Both the position numbers and the translations under genes were made by a program. DNA of 64,000 nt from Erythrophleum ivorense (taxonomy: Eukaryota > Streptophyta > Magnoliopsida > Fabales > Fabaceae): the NCBI GenBank assembly GCA_026724425.1, contig JAIUCV010000231.1, positions 992,001 to 1,056,000 on the forward strand. Direction: 5' to 3'. The notes beneath the pieces are model-generated. The model was not told the origin of the DNA. It saw nothing but the letters and a program-made list of their open reading frames with translations, and searched no databases. Below, piece by piece: positions 1 through 12,362 of the stretch; the stretch's first letter is position 1, and each line of letters begins with the position of its first letter.

Positions 1-1982
1 TGATAAATAAGGATGAAATTTATGAATATTCAATGATATGAAAATGTTTTTATAGATACAAAGTATAAATGATAGTAAAACTCTTAATATATATTTTTTT
101 ATGCTATAAACTTTTATTTAAATTGTCTCCTTTAGTTATTTTATATAATATTTTTCCTATTCTACTTTTTTTTATATAATTTTCCTTATATTTGATTTAT
201 TCCTAATTAACCGGTGATTATATATATTATTTATGTTATTCTAAATTTTTTATATAATTTTCTTAAACTTGATTTGTTTCTAATTAATTGGTAATTAATA
301 ATTATAATTATAATATTAATATATATAAATATATATATCTTTAAATTATTTATATTTTTTAAAAAATAATTTATTATTATTATTTATTTGTCTATAATAT
401 AATATTTATTTACATTATTTTAAAAAGTAATAATGTTTTCATGAGTAGAGTGATGAAAATGACGAATCATTATTTTGTTGTCTTATACTTTTACTAAAGT
501 TATATCTATGATGAATTTATTTATATAAATTAAATTTATATTTTTTAATATATTTTTAGATCATATCTTTAATTAAATTTTGACTTCTATAATAATTTTT
601 TAAAATTATTTATGATTGGTGTGGCGATTAAGGAAAATATTTCTTTCTCCTTAGTTGCACTATAAAAACTTGAGTATCACATTAGGTAATTTGAGATATT
701 CAATGTATTACTTATGAAATTTAAAAATTTAAGTCCCTTATCAAATCGTATGGGATGCATGGTGCGATATTTATATAAGTATTTTTTTTGGATAGTGCTT
801 TTAAAGATAGATTATCCATGTCTCCTTAAGTCCTATTATTAATATATACTATATATTTAAAAATGTAATGGATAAGATATAGTGTAAACCTTGTAGCCAT
901 TGGTAAGGATAATGACCTGAATTACTGAATGAAATTAAAATGTGTTGAAAGGCATAGGGGCACTATGAGATGTGATAAACAGTGTGCAATGACACTTTGA
1001 TATAATAAAATAAGATAAGTGCAAAGGTATTAAGAAAAAAAATTGTGAAATAAAGTGCAGTGGTATTGAGATGTGAAATAAATAAAGTGTGGACGCATTG
1101 AGATGTAAAATAACTAAAGTAAAGTGGTATTGAGATGTGGAATAAGAAAAGTGTGTAGCACTAAGATGTGAAATGAAAAAAATGCAACAACACTCTTATA
1201 TGAAAAGTGCAATGATACTGAAATGAGAAATAAGTAAAGTACAATGGTCTTGTGAAAAGTAACATGATATACTCTCTGACATAATATCCATATAATAAGT
1301 TTTTATTTCTTTGTATTTTAAAAAAAAATTGATAATCTCTAAAGTTATTTACTACTTGAATGGAAGTCTTTAATTATTTATTTAATATTATTAATTAATA
1401 TTTTATTCTTATTACTCGATTACAAAAAACTCAAATACACTTGTTTTTTTTCCGTACACTTTATTATTTATACACTTATTAAGTTAAGGGTAGATTCACT
1501 CTACTCCTTTTTTTTTTTAGATTAACAGGTAGTTAAGTAAAGTATTTTAGGACTAGTGGGCATTTTTAGACACGTTGGGTAGGTCCCTTATTAGATGATA
1601 GTGATACAAGATTTTGTGATGTCATAGCTACTAAGTGTTGGGTCGAATAGTATAGTGTGGAATTGTAGTTTGTTCATGTCATTTACTTTATTTTTCTTTC
1701 TTTCTTTTCATTTTTTTATTTAAAAAATATTAATTACTAGATTGACATTGTTTGTCCAAATTTTAAAGCATTCATATTATAGGGGAGGTTTGCTAGATTA
1801 TAGGTAAGCCCAACTGACTTTGTGAAATAAATTATATATTTTGAAAGTGTGATGTAAATTTTGAAATCTTCTCAATTTAATCATGCCCAAGGGAAGGTAT
1901 TTCTTTAGGCTTGCTAAGTTGAGCTAACTTTGGATTGGCTTAGTCTATACATCGGTCATGGTTTAGGATTTGGGTTATGACA
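1..1982 (+). mobile_element. 5' LTR of a long-LTR retrotransposon, truncated by the window edge
   Basis: This stretch aligns in direct orientation with 5573-7494, the 3' part of the LTR at 4531-7494. Both share a block reading caaagtataaatgatagt, the same minisatellite and the same end (gggttatgaca here, gagttgtgaca there). The LTR ends at 1982 in ..ACA and is followed at once by a primer binding site, which fixes orientation and boundary. By comparison with the complete copy about 1 kb of LTR lies left of the window. In a sample of about 90 aligned bases roughly one in five differs between the two LTRs by eye, so the insertion is old. No coding potential is seen. Confidence 0.85.
948..1262 (+). 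repeat. Minisatellite inside the 5' LTR
   Basis: About eight degenerate units of roughly 30-36 bp follow a pattern of the type GTGAAATAAGTAAAGTG then a variable CAnTGGCATTGAGAT. The same array is present in the 3' LTR at 6404-6786, so it was part of the LTR before insertion. Confidence 0.75.
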
Positions 1983-1986
1983 AAGT

Positions 1987-1999
1987 TGGTATCAAAGCT
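1987..1999 (+). other. Primer binding site, initiator Met-tRNA type
   Basis: TGGTATCAAAGCT starts five bases after the 5' LTR end. It differs by one base from TGGTATCAGAGC, the usual plant retrotransposon site complementary to the 3' end of initiator methionine tRNA. It would prime minus-strand DNA synthesis. Confidence 0.85.
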
Positions 2000-2819
2000 T
2001 AAGTTTGTTTAGGTCCTGGTAACCATAAGATGGGGAAGTAGTAGAATATTGTTTTGTAATTGTGTCTCTGGCCAGCACAGCTTACATGCAAGCGGCTACT
2101 GTCACCTAATTCACTTAATAGAGTCATGTGTCGTAGCATGTCTTATTAATCTTATTTGATTTTCCAAATTTCTAGTCAAGTAATGTGTGAAGGGAGGATC
2201 ACTAACGGTATTAACTTTTTCATGATAGTTATTTTCTTTCAATGTTATTTCAATTACTAGTTAGTTTAGTTAGAATCATATTTTAATGTAATTACTTAGT
2301 TTACAGGGCATTATTATGTTTGGAAAATATCTGCATGTAAAAAATTCTAGTCTCTTAGCTAAATATTTAAAGATTTGTGATATGATATAACCCCTTGATT
2401 AACATGTATACAAACTATAGAATTAGCTACTGTTAATCCAATTAGTAGTAGGAAAAGATTACATAGATAGGTTATGAGTTCTTACTCAAGATGACTTGTT
2501 ACCATTAATAAAAAACAGTTAGGTATTGGTAATACAATAAAGTTGGATAAAGATTTGATGCAACATAGTATTGAAAGTAAAATAAGCATTTTAGCGATAA
2601 ATAGATTGCTGATAGAAGAAAATTAGTATTAAAGAATAGTCACTATGGTGAGTAATAAAATATATGTTCTAGCCATTAAAACTTAGTTGTTGAATATTAT
2701 TAGATTGAGGACTAATTGTTAGAAAACATTTTCGGATAATAGAAGCACAGTGATTAAAATAGTGCTTGATTATGAACTTAGTTTACCAATAGTTAATGAA
2801 TAATATGCCCTTAATTGAT

Positions 2820-3180
2820 GAACAAATGTTGGTCGAGGACAACTTTTGTTGGTGAACAATGATTGATTAAAGTTAACTTAGTTGATAAATATCATTGATT
2901 AAGTATAGTAGAAGCTTTGTAGCTAAATAATGGCTAATTAGAAGTTTAATTGATAAATAGTGATAGTTTATAGTTGATTAAGGATAGTAAAAGCTTAATA
3001 GTTGAACAATGATTGATTACAAGCCTAGTTGATAAACAGCTAATTATAAGCTTAGTTATAATTGATAAAGGTTGCGAGTTTAGTTAATAAATGGTGATGA
3101 AAAGTATAGATTAAGGATTGTTATAAGATGGGTAACATAAGTTGTGGAAAACCTAGTTGATTAAATTAGTAAACAATAAT
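2820..3180 (+). repeat. Degenerate tandem repeats in the retrotransposon interior
   Basis: Phrases of the type agttgataaatagtgattgattaag and agaagcttagttgata recur about five times at irregular spacing of roughly 60-70 bases. No reading frame survives across them. This is probably an old, strongly diverged minisatellite. Confidence 0.5.
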
Positions 3181-3998
3181 GTTAGTGCAAGATAAACCAA
3201 TGCCTTCAGCAAAGGAAAAACACATAGTAATCACAACCGGACGGGACTGGCTGGTTTAATCAGTTGGACTGAGAACTTAGTACCCCCACACTTCCAAAAT
3301 ATATATTAGCCATCTCACCTGCAATGCTTCTTCAATATATATGTCTCAATTATTATATAAATAGACTATTAAGTGCTCCTCCTTAAAATCCCAAGGTTTA
3401 TCAGTGACAAGATTCGAACTCAGTACCTCATCCTTCCAAAATGCCTACTTGCTATTTGATCTGCAATGAAGAGTTAATTTATATATCTAAATTTTTATAT
3501 AAATATAATATTTAAGTTGTTTGCATTTTCTACAAATATATAATGCCTTTGAGAAAAAACTCCAACAACTTAACTATTGCACCACCTTACTCTTTCTAAT
3601 AAAATTATGTATAATATTATATAAATATAATTATAGTATTTATTTTGAAATTTATATTTAACTTAGACATTTTATCAACTATTATTTTTTTTACATTATG
3701 TTCAAACTTTTTAAAACCAATTAAATTTTATTATATAATTTTTTTAAATGTAATGATAAAAAATTAATACATTAAATAGTTAGTTTTTATAATTTTTTGG
3801 TTTCAATACTTGTTTCAATAAAATAATATTTAATGATTTTATTTATTAATAAATAAGTTATCTTAGGTTCAAATTTTAAAATTAGAAAAGTCAACTGAAT
3901 TTAAATATTATGTTATATATAATTTATTTTTATATAGTTAGTAATAAAATGTTTCAAATTTTATTAATAATATTATTATTTATTGTACTACATTTTTA

Positions 3999-4053
3999 AT
4001 ATATATATATATATATATATTACTAGTTTGACTATGGTTCAACCATAGTCAAA
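3999..4053. repeat. AT microsatellite followed by a 27-base palindrome
   Basis: An (AT)n run at 3999-4020 is followed by two perfect 13-base arms, TTTGACTATGGTT (4027-4039) and its reverse complement (4041-4053), around a single C. The pair could fold as a hairpin or cruciform. Confidence 0.8.
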
Positions 4054-4517
4054 TCAATGAACCTTAAACTAAGGTCATTATCAGTTTAATGATCAATCCA
4101 GTTTTAAAAATATTGAAAAACAAAACCAATCAATCTCTAAAAAAGAAAAAAAAAACATTGGGAAGAAGAAAATAGCTAAATCCTAGTGAATTTAGTTGTA
4201 ATTCAGTGAAAGAACATAGGTTCAAGGTGTGTGTTAGTGGTAATCATTGAGTTTTGAACTTGCTAATAACAGCTAAATGTTCTTAAAAGATTTGATTAAG
4301 CAAAAATTAGTCTATAGAGAAACTTGAATAGCCATAGTATATAGATAAATCAAAAAGTTGAGGAATAAGGACATAGTTTTAGTTAAAGATGTGTGGTAGA
4401 ACCATTTTAAAAAAAGATGCGATGTGAAAAGTCAAGGAGACTATATGTAAGAAGCACTCAAATCTCTTTAACTCTTAAGGTAAGTAACTTACTAGAAATT
4501 TGGGGATTGAATTTCTT

Positions 4518-4530
4518 AAGGGACAAAGAA
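4518..4530 (+). other. Polypurine tract before the 3' LTR
   Basis: AAGGGACAAAGAA lies directly against the LTR start TGTAATAACCC. Its position and purine content suit the plus-strand primer of reverse transcription, although one C interrupts it. Confidence 0.65.
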
Positions 4531-4559
4531 TGTAATAACCCAAAAAGGAAAAAAAGTTG

Positions 4560-4590
<31 letters not shown>

Positions 4591-7494
4591 AATATTTATT
4601 AATATTAAATAAATTCTCTTAAGGTAGAAAGCAATAATCAATAAGTTTTGATTAAATTTTAAAACCTAAAAATTATCTTATAGAGTTATCCAGATATCTA
4701 TTTTAAATCTAATAGGATTCTTTTATATCTCAAAGTCTTTAAATAGATTATCCTTATTAGATTTAAATACTTATAAGACTTTATTTTAATTATTGGGTTT
4801 TAAAATAAATTTATTGGTACCTTATTCTAATCTTAATAGTAGGAAACTTTAGATTTCTTTCTTTTTCCCATTTTACTTTTTCTTTTTTCTCTTCTTTTCC
4901 TTTCCTTTCTCTTTCCACTTTTGCAGATACAACCCCCACCTCTAGAACTATTCATCATTTTTATTTCTCCCTCCATTAACAAATCCCTTATGCAACCACC
5001 ACACCATTTGCTCCGGCCATCACTGCCACATTTTGCTCCAACATCCTCATGCGGCAGCTGTTCATAATGAGAGCTTCTATCATTGTTTAAACTTTCAATT
5101 TAGGGCTTTTGAGTTTAATCCTTTAAGTGCAAGTTCACCCTCAAATTTTCATCTAACAATCTCTCTAAGGTAATTCTTAAACTCAAATTAAATTTAAGAA
5201 ATTTTAATAAAAAAATCTAGATCTAGGATTAGTGATAATGATAAAGAATTTAAATTAAATTTAGGGCTCTAGTTATTATAATTTATATTTAGTCAAATTA
5301 ATATTAAAGGGTATCAATATGATAGCTGTTGATAAATTTATATTCAATGTGATTTTAAAGATTGTTAAGGATATCTTATCAACTGAAATTGTGCCTTGAA
5401 TGGGCCTTTACCATTAGTCCCTAATAGTGAGTATATAAGTAGTAAAGTAGTACCTTTCATTTATATCTTGATTATATTTTTTTTTTGCTTCAAATATAAC
5501 TTTAAATAATTCTTATTCTGTTGCTATGGGGAAGTAAATCTTAATTTTTTTGAAAATCTTTAGTTTAAAAATATATGATAAACAAAGGTGAAATTTATAA
5601 ATATTTAATAATAAGAGAATATTCTCATAGATGCAAAGTATAAATGATAGTAAAACTGTTGATATATTATTATTATTTTTCATACTGTGAACTTTTATTT
5701 AAATTGTCTCTTTTAGTTATTTTACATAATATTTTTCCTATTCTAATTTTCTCTATATAATTTTTCTTATATTTGATTTATTTCTAATTAACTAGTAATT
5801 ATAAATATTATCTATTTTATTCTAATTTTTCTTATATAGTTTTCTTAAAGTTGATTTGTTTCTAATTAATTGGTAATTATAATATATATCTTTAAAATAT
5901 TTACATTTAAAAAAATTATTTATTATTATTTATTTGTTTATGATATAGTATTTGTTTATGAATAGAGTAATGAGAATGATGAATCATTATGTTGCTATCG
6001 TATATTTTTACTAAAGTAGCATCTATGATGAGATTTATTTATATAAATTAAATTTATATTTGTTCAATATATTTTTAAATCACATCTTTGATTAAATTTG
6101 AACTTTTGTAATAATTTTGCTAAGTTATTTATAATTAGTATGACATTTAAGGAGAGTATTTCTTTTTTTTTTTTTACTGTATTATAAAAATCTAAATCTT
6201 ATATTAAGTAGTATGAGATGCTTAATATGTTACTTATAAAATTTGAAAACCTAAGTCTCGTATCAAATAGTATGATTTGATTGATGTGGTACTTATGAAA
6301 ACATTTTTTTATAGTACATTTAAGGATGGATTATCTATACCTTAATGTGAACCTTGTAGTCATTAGGGAGGGTAATGGCTTAAATATGTTAAATTAAATT
6401 GAAATGTGATGAAAGGCATAAAGGTGCTAAGAGATGTGACAAACAATGTGATGACACTTTGATATTATAAAATAAGAAAAGTGTAGTGGCATTGAAAAAG
6501 ATATTGTGAAATAAAGTACGAAAGCATTGAGATATGAAATAAATAAAGTGTGAAGGCACTGAGATATGAAATAAGTCAGGTGTAGTGACACTGAGATGTG
6601 AAATAACTAAAGTGCGGTAGCATTGAGATGTGGAATAAAAAAGGTATAGTGGTATTACGATGTGAAAAATACACTGGCATTAAGATGTGAAATAAGAAAA
6701 ATGTAGTGACACTAAGATGTGTAAAGTGCAATGGTACTAAAATGAGAAATAAATAAAATGCAATGATACTATGAAAATTAACATGATATGCCCTTTTACA
6801 CAATATTTATCCAACAAGTTTTTATTTTTTTGTGTTTTAAAAAAATTTGATAATTTCTAAAGTTAGTTACTACTTAAATGAAAGTCTTTATTTATTTTAA
6901 TATTACTAATTAATATTTTATTCTTATTTTACTAATATTACTCGATTGCAAAAAACTCAAGTGCCCTTTTATTTATGCACTCACTAAGTAAATGGTAAAC
7001 TCTCTTCACTTCTTATTTATTTATTTTTTAGATTAGTAAGTAGTCAAATAAAGTGCTCTAAAACTAGTTACCTTTCTAAACACTTTTAAGTAGGTCCCTT
7101 ACTAGATAATGATGATATAGGACTTTGTGATGTCATAACTATTAAGTGTCTAGTTGGATAGTATAGTGTAAGAATTGTAATTTGTTTATGTCATTCACTT
7201 CATTATTTTTTTCTTTATTTTTCAATTTTTTATTTTAAAAAATTAATTATTGGATTGAGAGTATTTGTACAAATTATGAAACATTCATACTAAAGGAAAA
7301 GTATTCCGAATTATGGGCAAGTCCAAGCAACTTTGTGAAATAAATTGTGTATTTTGAAAATATAATGTAAATCTCGAGATCTTTTCAATTTTATCATAGT
7401 CAAGTGAGAGTTCTCTTTAGACTTGTTTGAATGAGCTGGCTTTGGGTTGGTTTAATCTATATGTTGGTTATGATTTAGGATATGAGTTGTGACA
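4531..7494 (+). mobile_element. 3' LTR, complete (2964 bp)
   Basis: It starts TGTAATAACCC after the polypurine tract and ends TTGTGACA at the position homologous to the 5' LTR end. TG..CA termini and length fit a long plant LTR. The right flank begins TCTAG; the matching left target copy lies outside the window. The 3' LTR ends 244 bp from the stop codon of the SWEET gene. A CT-rich tract (4855-4920) lies near its start. No protein is encoded; a 75-codon frame on the minus strand at 6576-6803 merely reads the minisatellite. Confidence 0.85.
6404..6786 (+). repeat. Minisatellite inside the 3' LTR
   Basis: About ten degenerate units of roughly 30-36 bp contain phrases such as gcattgagatgtg and gaaataa..aaagtg. 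It is the counterpart of the array at 948-1262. Confidence 0.75.
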
Positions 7495-7738
7495 TCTAGT
7501 GTATAAATATATCTACTTAAGTCTAAACTAATAATAAAGTACAAAAAATCAAATAATTATATTAACATTTTTTCTTATTATCATATATCACAAAATTTAT
7601 GTAATTCATTTTTATAGTGATAATTAATTAATCATAGAAGGTATGTACATCAAATCACACAACTTAATTTGCATCACACAATTTATTTATAATTAATACA
7701 TTATTCATATATTTAGATATACTAATTAGAGGAGGATG

Positions 7739-9014
7739 TTAGATCTTCTCGATGTTCGCTACTTGTTTCTCCACTTCACCGTTGCTTTCATTAAATACAT
7801 CCCCTTTGTGTTCTGGAAGCTCTTGATTCTGTACATGCTTGTTCTTTCTGTACATTGCATACAGCACCATCTGAACTATCCCAAACCATAATCCCACTAT
7901 GTTCGGGAGCTGTCCAAACATAAAACAGAAAACCAAATTAAGACGAAATGAGGAATTATATTAATTATATATAATTAAAAAGGACCAAAACCCGTTCAAA
8001 ATAGGGCAGGATAATTCGACCTCCTGGAAAATTTTGAATTTTCTCGATATTTAAATAATAATTTATTATTACAAATTTCAAAATAATCTAAATAATTAAA
8101 GAGTACATCAAAATCGTTCAAAATATGAGAATTCTAGAAACTTACAATGACATAGATGTCTTTGAGGGCAATTCCATACAAGAGCCACATAACAGCGCTA
8201 ACTGTGAGGAGAAGCGAAAGAAGAAGGGGCAAGAACTCTACGCTCTTTGTCCGAATAACCACACTCTGAAAAATTAACAAACCAAATTAAGAGTGGAATT
8301 AATAATAAAAATAATAATTTCAAACAGGATATATATTTATATTTATATATCGGGGAATTAATACTCACAATAATGCTTAAAGGGGCAGCAAAAACACTGG
8401 TAGCAAAGACAACACAAATCCATCCAAGAAGCTTGATACGACCTGCTCCTTTGGCTAGTACGTGGGTTAAGAGCACAACAATGCAAAATCCCCCGATGTC
8501 CAACAACAGAATCAGCATCAACGTGAAGATCTGCGAGTTCAATCATATATTAATCAAAACCCCATATCGTACTAAACATATAATGACGGTACTGAGAAAG
8601 AGATATAAAGTGAGAAATAGTGATGAGAGAGAGAGAACGAAGAGATCCGCACTCTAGCTTTCTTGGGACAGTAGGTGACATAAATGACAAGGTAAATGGT
8701 TTCAATCACGCAACCGAATGCATTGATAGTGATAAGAAGCGTCTCTCCCATCTTCACACACGCATAGAGTATCCATAGCATTGCACTAAACAGCGCTGCC
8801 ACATATGGCACCGATTGGAACCCTTCCGTCGTTTTCTTCTTACATACTCCATAAAATGTCGGTCTGAACACATACACATGTTATTTTTCAAACATTATTC
8901 ACTAAAAAAAAAATTGAACAGTCCTATGCATACTTACAGTGGTGCTAGGAAGCACACGAAAGAGGCAAAGTTACCTAGAATTCCAAACACAAAAACCAAT
9001 GGACCATGAGCCAT
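7739..9014 (-). CDS. SWEET: SWEET bidirectional sugar transporter (MtN3/saliva family, clade III-like)
   Basis: This is a plasma-membrane-type uniporter family that moves sucrose or hexoses down their gradient. Five exons read on the minus strand: 9014-8938, 8863-8653, 8530-8369, 8265-8146 and 7909-7739. All introns have GT..AG ends and the frame is open throughout, giving 246 residues (family usually 230-300). The start is the ATG in MAHGPLVFVFGILGNF. Two MtN3 triple-helix repeats span about residues 8-95 and 128-213, seven helices in all. Hallmarks are LPTFYGV, KKKTTEGFQSVPY, NAFGCVIETIY, FAAPLSII, KSVEFLP and VMWLLYG, including the conserved prolines of the gate. The tail after about residue 212 is hydrophilic, as in cytosolic SWEET tails. 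Sequence resembles clade III (SWEET9-15, mostly sucrose-transporting); the substrate is inferred, not shown. The usual short second exon is fused to the third here. Confidence 0.95.
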
Positions 9015-9186
9015 GGCTTTGGGGATTGGAATATATAAACCTTTTCTCTCTCTCTCTGTTAGGAATTAGAATTTCGTAGAGAATTGAAGGACGAGAAGGA
9101 AAGTTTGTAGTTAATTTGTATAACTCTAGCTCTCTCTCTTTTGTCACACACCCATGCCACTGAACAAAACACAACAGAGATCTCAG

Positions 9187-9196
9187 ATATATATAG
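9187..9196 (-). promoter_or_regulatory. Probable TATA box of the SWEET gene
   Basis: On the minus strand CTATATATAT lies about 175 bp upstream of the start codon, leaving room for a 5' leader of about 140 bases. The leader contains a CT/GA run (9047-9057 and 9130-9139), common in plant 5' regions. Confidence 0.6.
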
Positions 9197-9471
9197 GGGG
9201 ACCTCCCGGTCATGCATGGGATAGATAGGGTGATAGGCATGCTATGCTATTACATGGACAGCATGAGACTACATGAATCAGTGATGATTGCATTCCCAGA
9301 TGTTGTTTGCAATGTAGTAACAAGTTGCCAACTTATCGCATTATTGGCGTACAGCGACTACTCAGCTAGTAACAAGTTGTTGCAATGTAGTTCTACAATA
9401 ATTTACTTGCCCCACGCCTTGACTTAATTCCACCTGCTACGTTCTCAAAATGTTTTCTCCCACCCTATCCT

Positions 9472-9477
9472 CACGTG
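9472..9477. promoter_or_regulatory. G-box (CACGTG) upstream of SWEET
   Basis: The 8-base palindrome TCACGTGA sits about 460 bp upstream of the SWEET start codon. CACGTG cores bind bZIP or bHLH factors, including ABA-response bZIPs. Function here is inferred from motif and position only. Confidence 0.45.
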
Positions 9478-9645
9478 ACCTTTACTATATATCTGTCCCT
9501 TATTTGCTTCACCCTTTCCATTAAAATTTCTTCCGAACATTTTGGGAAAAAGTTCTATTTTGATCCCAACACATATAGGCAAATTTTTAATTCAGAACTT
9601 CTTTGTAGATTTTTTTTATTTTAATCTGTCAATTATTAAATATTT

Positions 9646-9962
9646 AGAGTAAATTATATGATTTTTCATTGGGTTTTGATGAAATATTTACATAAACATC
9701 TCATTTATTTTTAAAATATACATATATGTACTTTTTCTAAAATAGAAGCTTGTGTTACACTTTAGTTTAATTTCAAAATTTTTAACTAAAATATCATCTA
9801 TTAGCTTAAATACATATTTTTTTAACTAAAAAATCTTTTACATATTTTTCTTATGAAGAATATTTTAGACATAAGAAATTTAAAATTGAATTAAAATTTA
9901 TATTTTAAAAATAAAGAAAATATTTGCATAATTTTAGCAAAACTTCGATAAAATTTACTTGG
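9646..9962. mobile_element. AT-rich foldback miniature element, copy 1
   Basis: The left half (gagtaaattatatgattttt...) and right half (...cataattttagcaaaacttc..aaatttactt) are imperfect reverse complements. Two similar blocks occur at 12363-12686 and 49621-49973. There is no coding potential. It is probably a MITE of unknown superfamily; target duplications were not resolved. Confidence 0.5.
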
Positions 9963-12362
9963 ATATTTCTAATATACTATCATCTCATCATATCTACTCA
10001 AAATTTAAAGACAAATATAATATTTTATTGATTTTTACATTATTTGTTTAATTGACAATGTTAAGTCATACTTTAAATTTAATGTACAAGTCGACGAACT
10101 ATTAGATTTATTTGGTGTCAAATTTCATATAAAGATAGAATTTAATAGCAAATTTGTAAATATTTTAATGATCTATAGGCTAAATAAAAATGCAAAAGGT
10201 AATCTATGAGAAACTACATTAAGAATTCACCTGACTAAAATGAAATATCGGTAAAGTATTTTCAAGCTTTGGCTTCAGGGAGTACTTTGATGAACAATAA
10301 ACGGCCAATGAGAGAGTGAAATAGGGGGAGGGTTTTAATGGGACCTACTTATATGGGTCCCAATCCTCATATTTCATTCTTTTTTCCAATTAGATCCAAG
10401 AAGGGATCTGGTTCCTATCTCAGATAGCGTTTGACTGTCCCGGGTGAACAAAGTCGACCCGTGGATGAAACAGGGTCACCTTTGGATTAAACGACAGTTT
10501 CAGCTATCTACCATCTCCGAAATAGGATAACGTAAAATTGGGTTCCTTTTGAAGCTGCTTAGATCGACTGTACAAAGGTTAGGGGTTTGAGGGAATAAAA
10601 AATAGGAAGGAGAGGAAAAAGTGAGAATTCTTTTAGGTTTGGTGGGAATTGGGATTGCCTTTCGCTATATTTGGTTGGTAGAAAATTTTGTATGAAAATG
10701 AGAAGAAGAAGGATGTAATGAAATGGATAAAAAATTATTTTTGTATTCTTATCTCGAAAATAAAATAGTAAAAAAATAACTATTATTAAGTAATGATAAT
10801 AACATTTAATAAAATTGTAAAAATATTATTATTATATATTTTTTTCATTTTTCTATCATGCAAAAGGACAAGGGGGTATGACGAAAAAAAAAAAAAAGAA
10901 AGGCATAACAAGTGAGATATTATTAAATGATAATAATAATGAGAACATAACTACATCTTTCTCTTTTCCATTATGCACGGGGACATGGGGGCATGACGAG
11001 GAAAAAGAAGGGGTATGACGAGGGGGACACGGGAGCATGACGAGAAAAAAGACAAGATTGTATGTCCATCCTCACATGATGCGAATAATAATATTAAGGG
11101 TATGGGCATATGGTATAAGGCCTGATAGTATAAACTAATATAATACATTATGAACTTATTACTTATTTGATGTAAGTAATGTATTGTATAAGCTTATATA
11201 TCATATCTCTCTTATACATCAAAATGATGTATAACCTAATCATGTCTTGGAGGGTAGGATTAGGCCTGATTAGGTTTTAATATATAAAGCCTTATTAATA
11301 TTTTTTGATTTTAACCCTTCGCCTATAGGAATATTCATTGGTTAGGTTGGATCAGGTTAATTAGGCACTTTTAAATTTTTGGTACAAATTATAAAATTAT
11401 AAAATGATCCCCAAAAAAATAAAAATTTCATATAAGTCCTTATAAAATAATTTTTGATGAAAATTATAAAATAACCTTAAAAAATAAAATTTTTATGTAA
11501 GTTTTTATAAAATTATATTTTACCATTAAATTTTTTTTATATAAGTCCCTATAAAATAATTTTTTTAAAAAATTAATAGGATTAGAATAAGTTACGCAAA
11601 AACTAATTTAGTATCAGATTCAATTTAATTGGTTTAGTATGACGTTAGGTTAGAATGTTTCTTAAACTAATTAAATTATTTTTTAATATTTAGTATAAAT
11701 TATAAATTGACTCTTAAAAAATAAGAATTTCATATAAGTTTTTAAAAATTATATATTTGGCTGAAATTGACTAATATAGCCAACTTGACCTAATATGCCC
11801 AAATTATTCTTTAGTTATTTAGCCTGATATGACTAGACAGAATCAGGTCACCTAGGTTACTAATTAATCATACACTATGTGAAGTCTTATTTATTCATAT
11901 TTTTTTTTTCTGAAAGTTAATATAACAAAATAAATTTAAATAAATATAATATATTTTTTAAGTAAAGGGTATTTTTGTCAAAAGAGTTGATTTTTATCTT
12001 ATCCAACATTATATAGTGTATTATCAAATAAATTATAATATTATCTTATACGATATATTATCTTATATATTTTTAAAATTTTATTAAATTTTATCCTATT
12101 AAATTTTATATTATCAGACTTTATTCTATATATCATATCAAACAGGCCCTGTGCATTAGCTTAGCCTTGGCGTATCTCCCATACTCAGCATTACTTGCGT
12201 TTGGCCCTCCAATGAATTCTTTAATCACTTTAGGAACTCAGATATTTTGGGACAACGACTTTCGGGAGTTTGCTCTTGTGCGCCTGCACGTGTGATTATC
12301 TCCTTGATTTTTTTAATAATACTTCAAAAATAAATTAATAATTTAATTTTTAGTTTAAAAAA
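9963..12362. other. Intergenic DNA with minor repeats, no gene seen
   Basis: A GC-richer block at 10380-10580 has no recognisable frame. A degenerate purine repeat with the unit GGGGCATGACGAGAAAAAG occurs at 10862-10900 and 10977-11055. Three loose copies of an approximately 80-base block (tataagtccttataaaataa type) lie at 11386-11580, with a fourth near 11700. At 12137-12150 the sequence ATCAAACAGGCCCT matches the right-hand terminus of the Harbinger element at 40557-45466, but no convincing left partner or target duplication was found. Confidence 0.6.

Larger units (their letters stand above)
1983..4530 (+). mobile_element. Internal region of the LTR retrotransposon, non-coding
   Basis: The 2.5 kb between the two LTRs begins with a primer site and ends with a purine-rich tract. 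I see no gag, protease, reverse transcriptase or integrase motif and no long reading frame in either strand. It holds degenerate internal repeats (2820-3180 and a duplicated block at 3270-3475), an AT microsatellite (3999-4020), a 27-base palindrome (4027-4053) and an AAT run (4567-4592, just inside the 3' LTR). The structure (LTR about 3 kb, short non-coding interior) fits a large non-autonomous derivative (LARD-like). A decayed autonomous element is the alternative. Confidence 0.7.

Noticed and set aside
3404..3440. tRNA/SINE-like B box (gattcgaactc, reverse gagttcgaatc)
   Set aside because: No A box at proper spacing, no cloverleaf and no poly-A end; lies in a duplicated block of the retrotransposon interior.
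6576..6803. 75-codon minus-strand frame with repeated Phe-His-Ile motifs
   Set aside because: It simply translates the LTR minisatellite.
8373..9009. Plus-strand and alternative-frame ORFs over the SWEET gene (8373-8657, 8358-8546, 8815-9009)
   Set aside because: Shadows of the SWEET exons on the other strand or in other frames.
11118..12150. Possible ~1 kb Harbinger-type MITE between ggcctgatagtataa (11120) and atcaaacaggccct (12150)
   Set aside because: The right end is good but the left end matches for only seven bases and no shared 3-base target duplication is seen.
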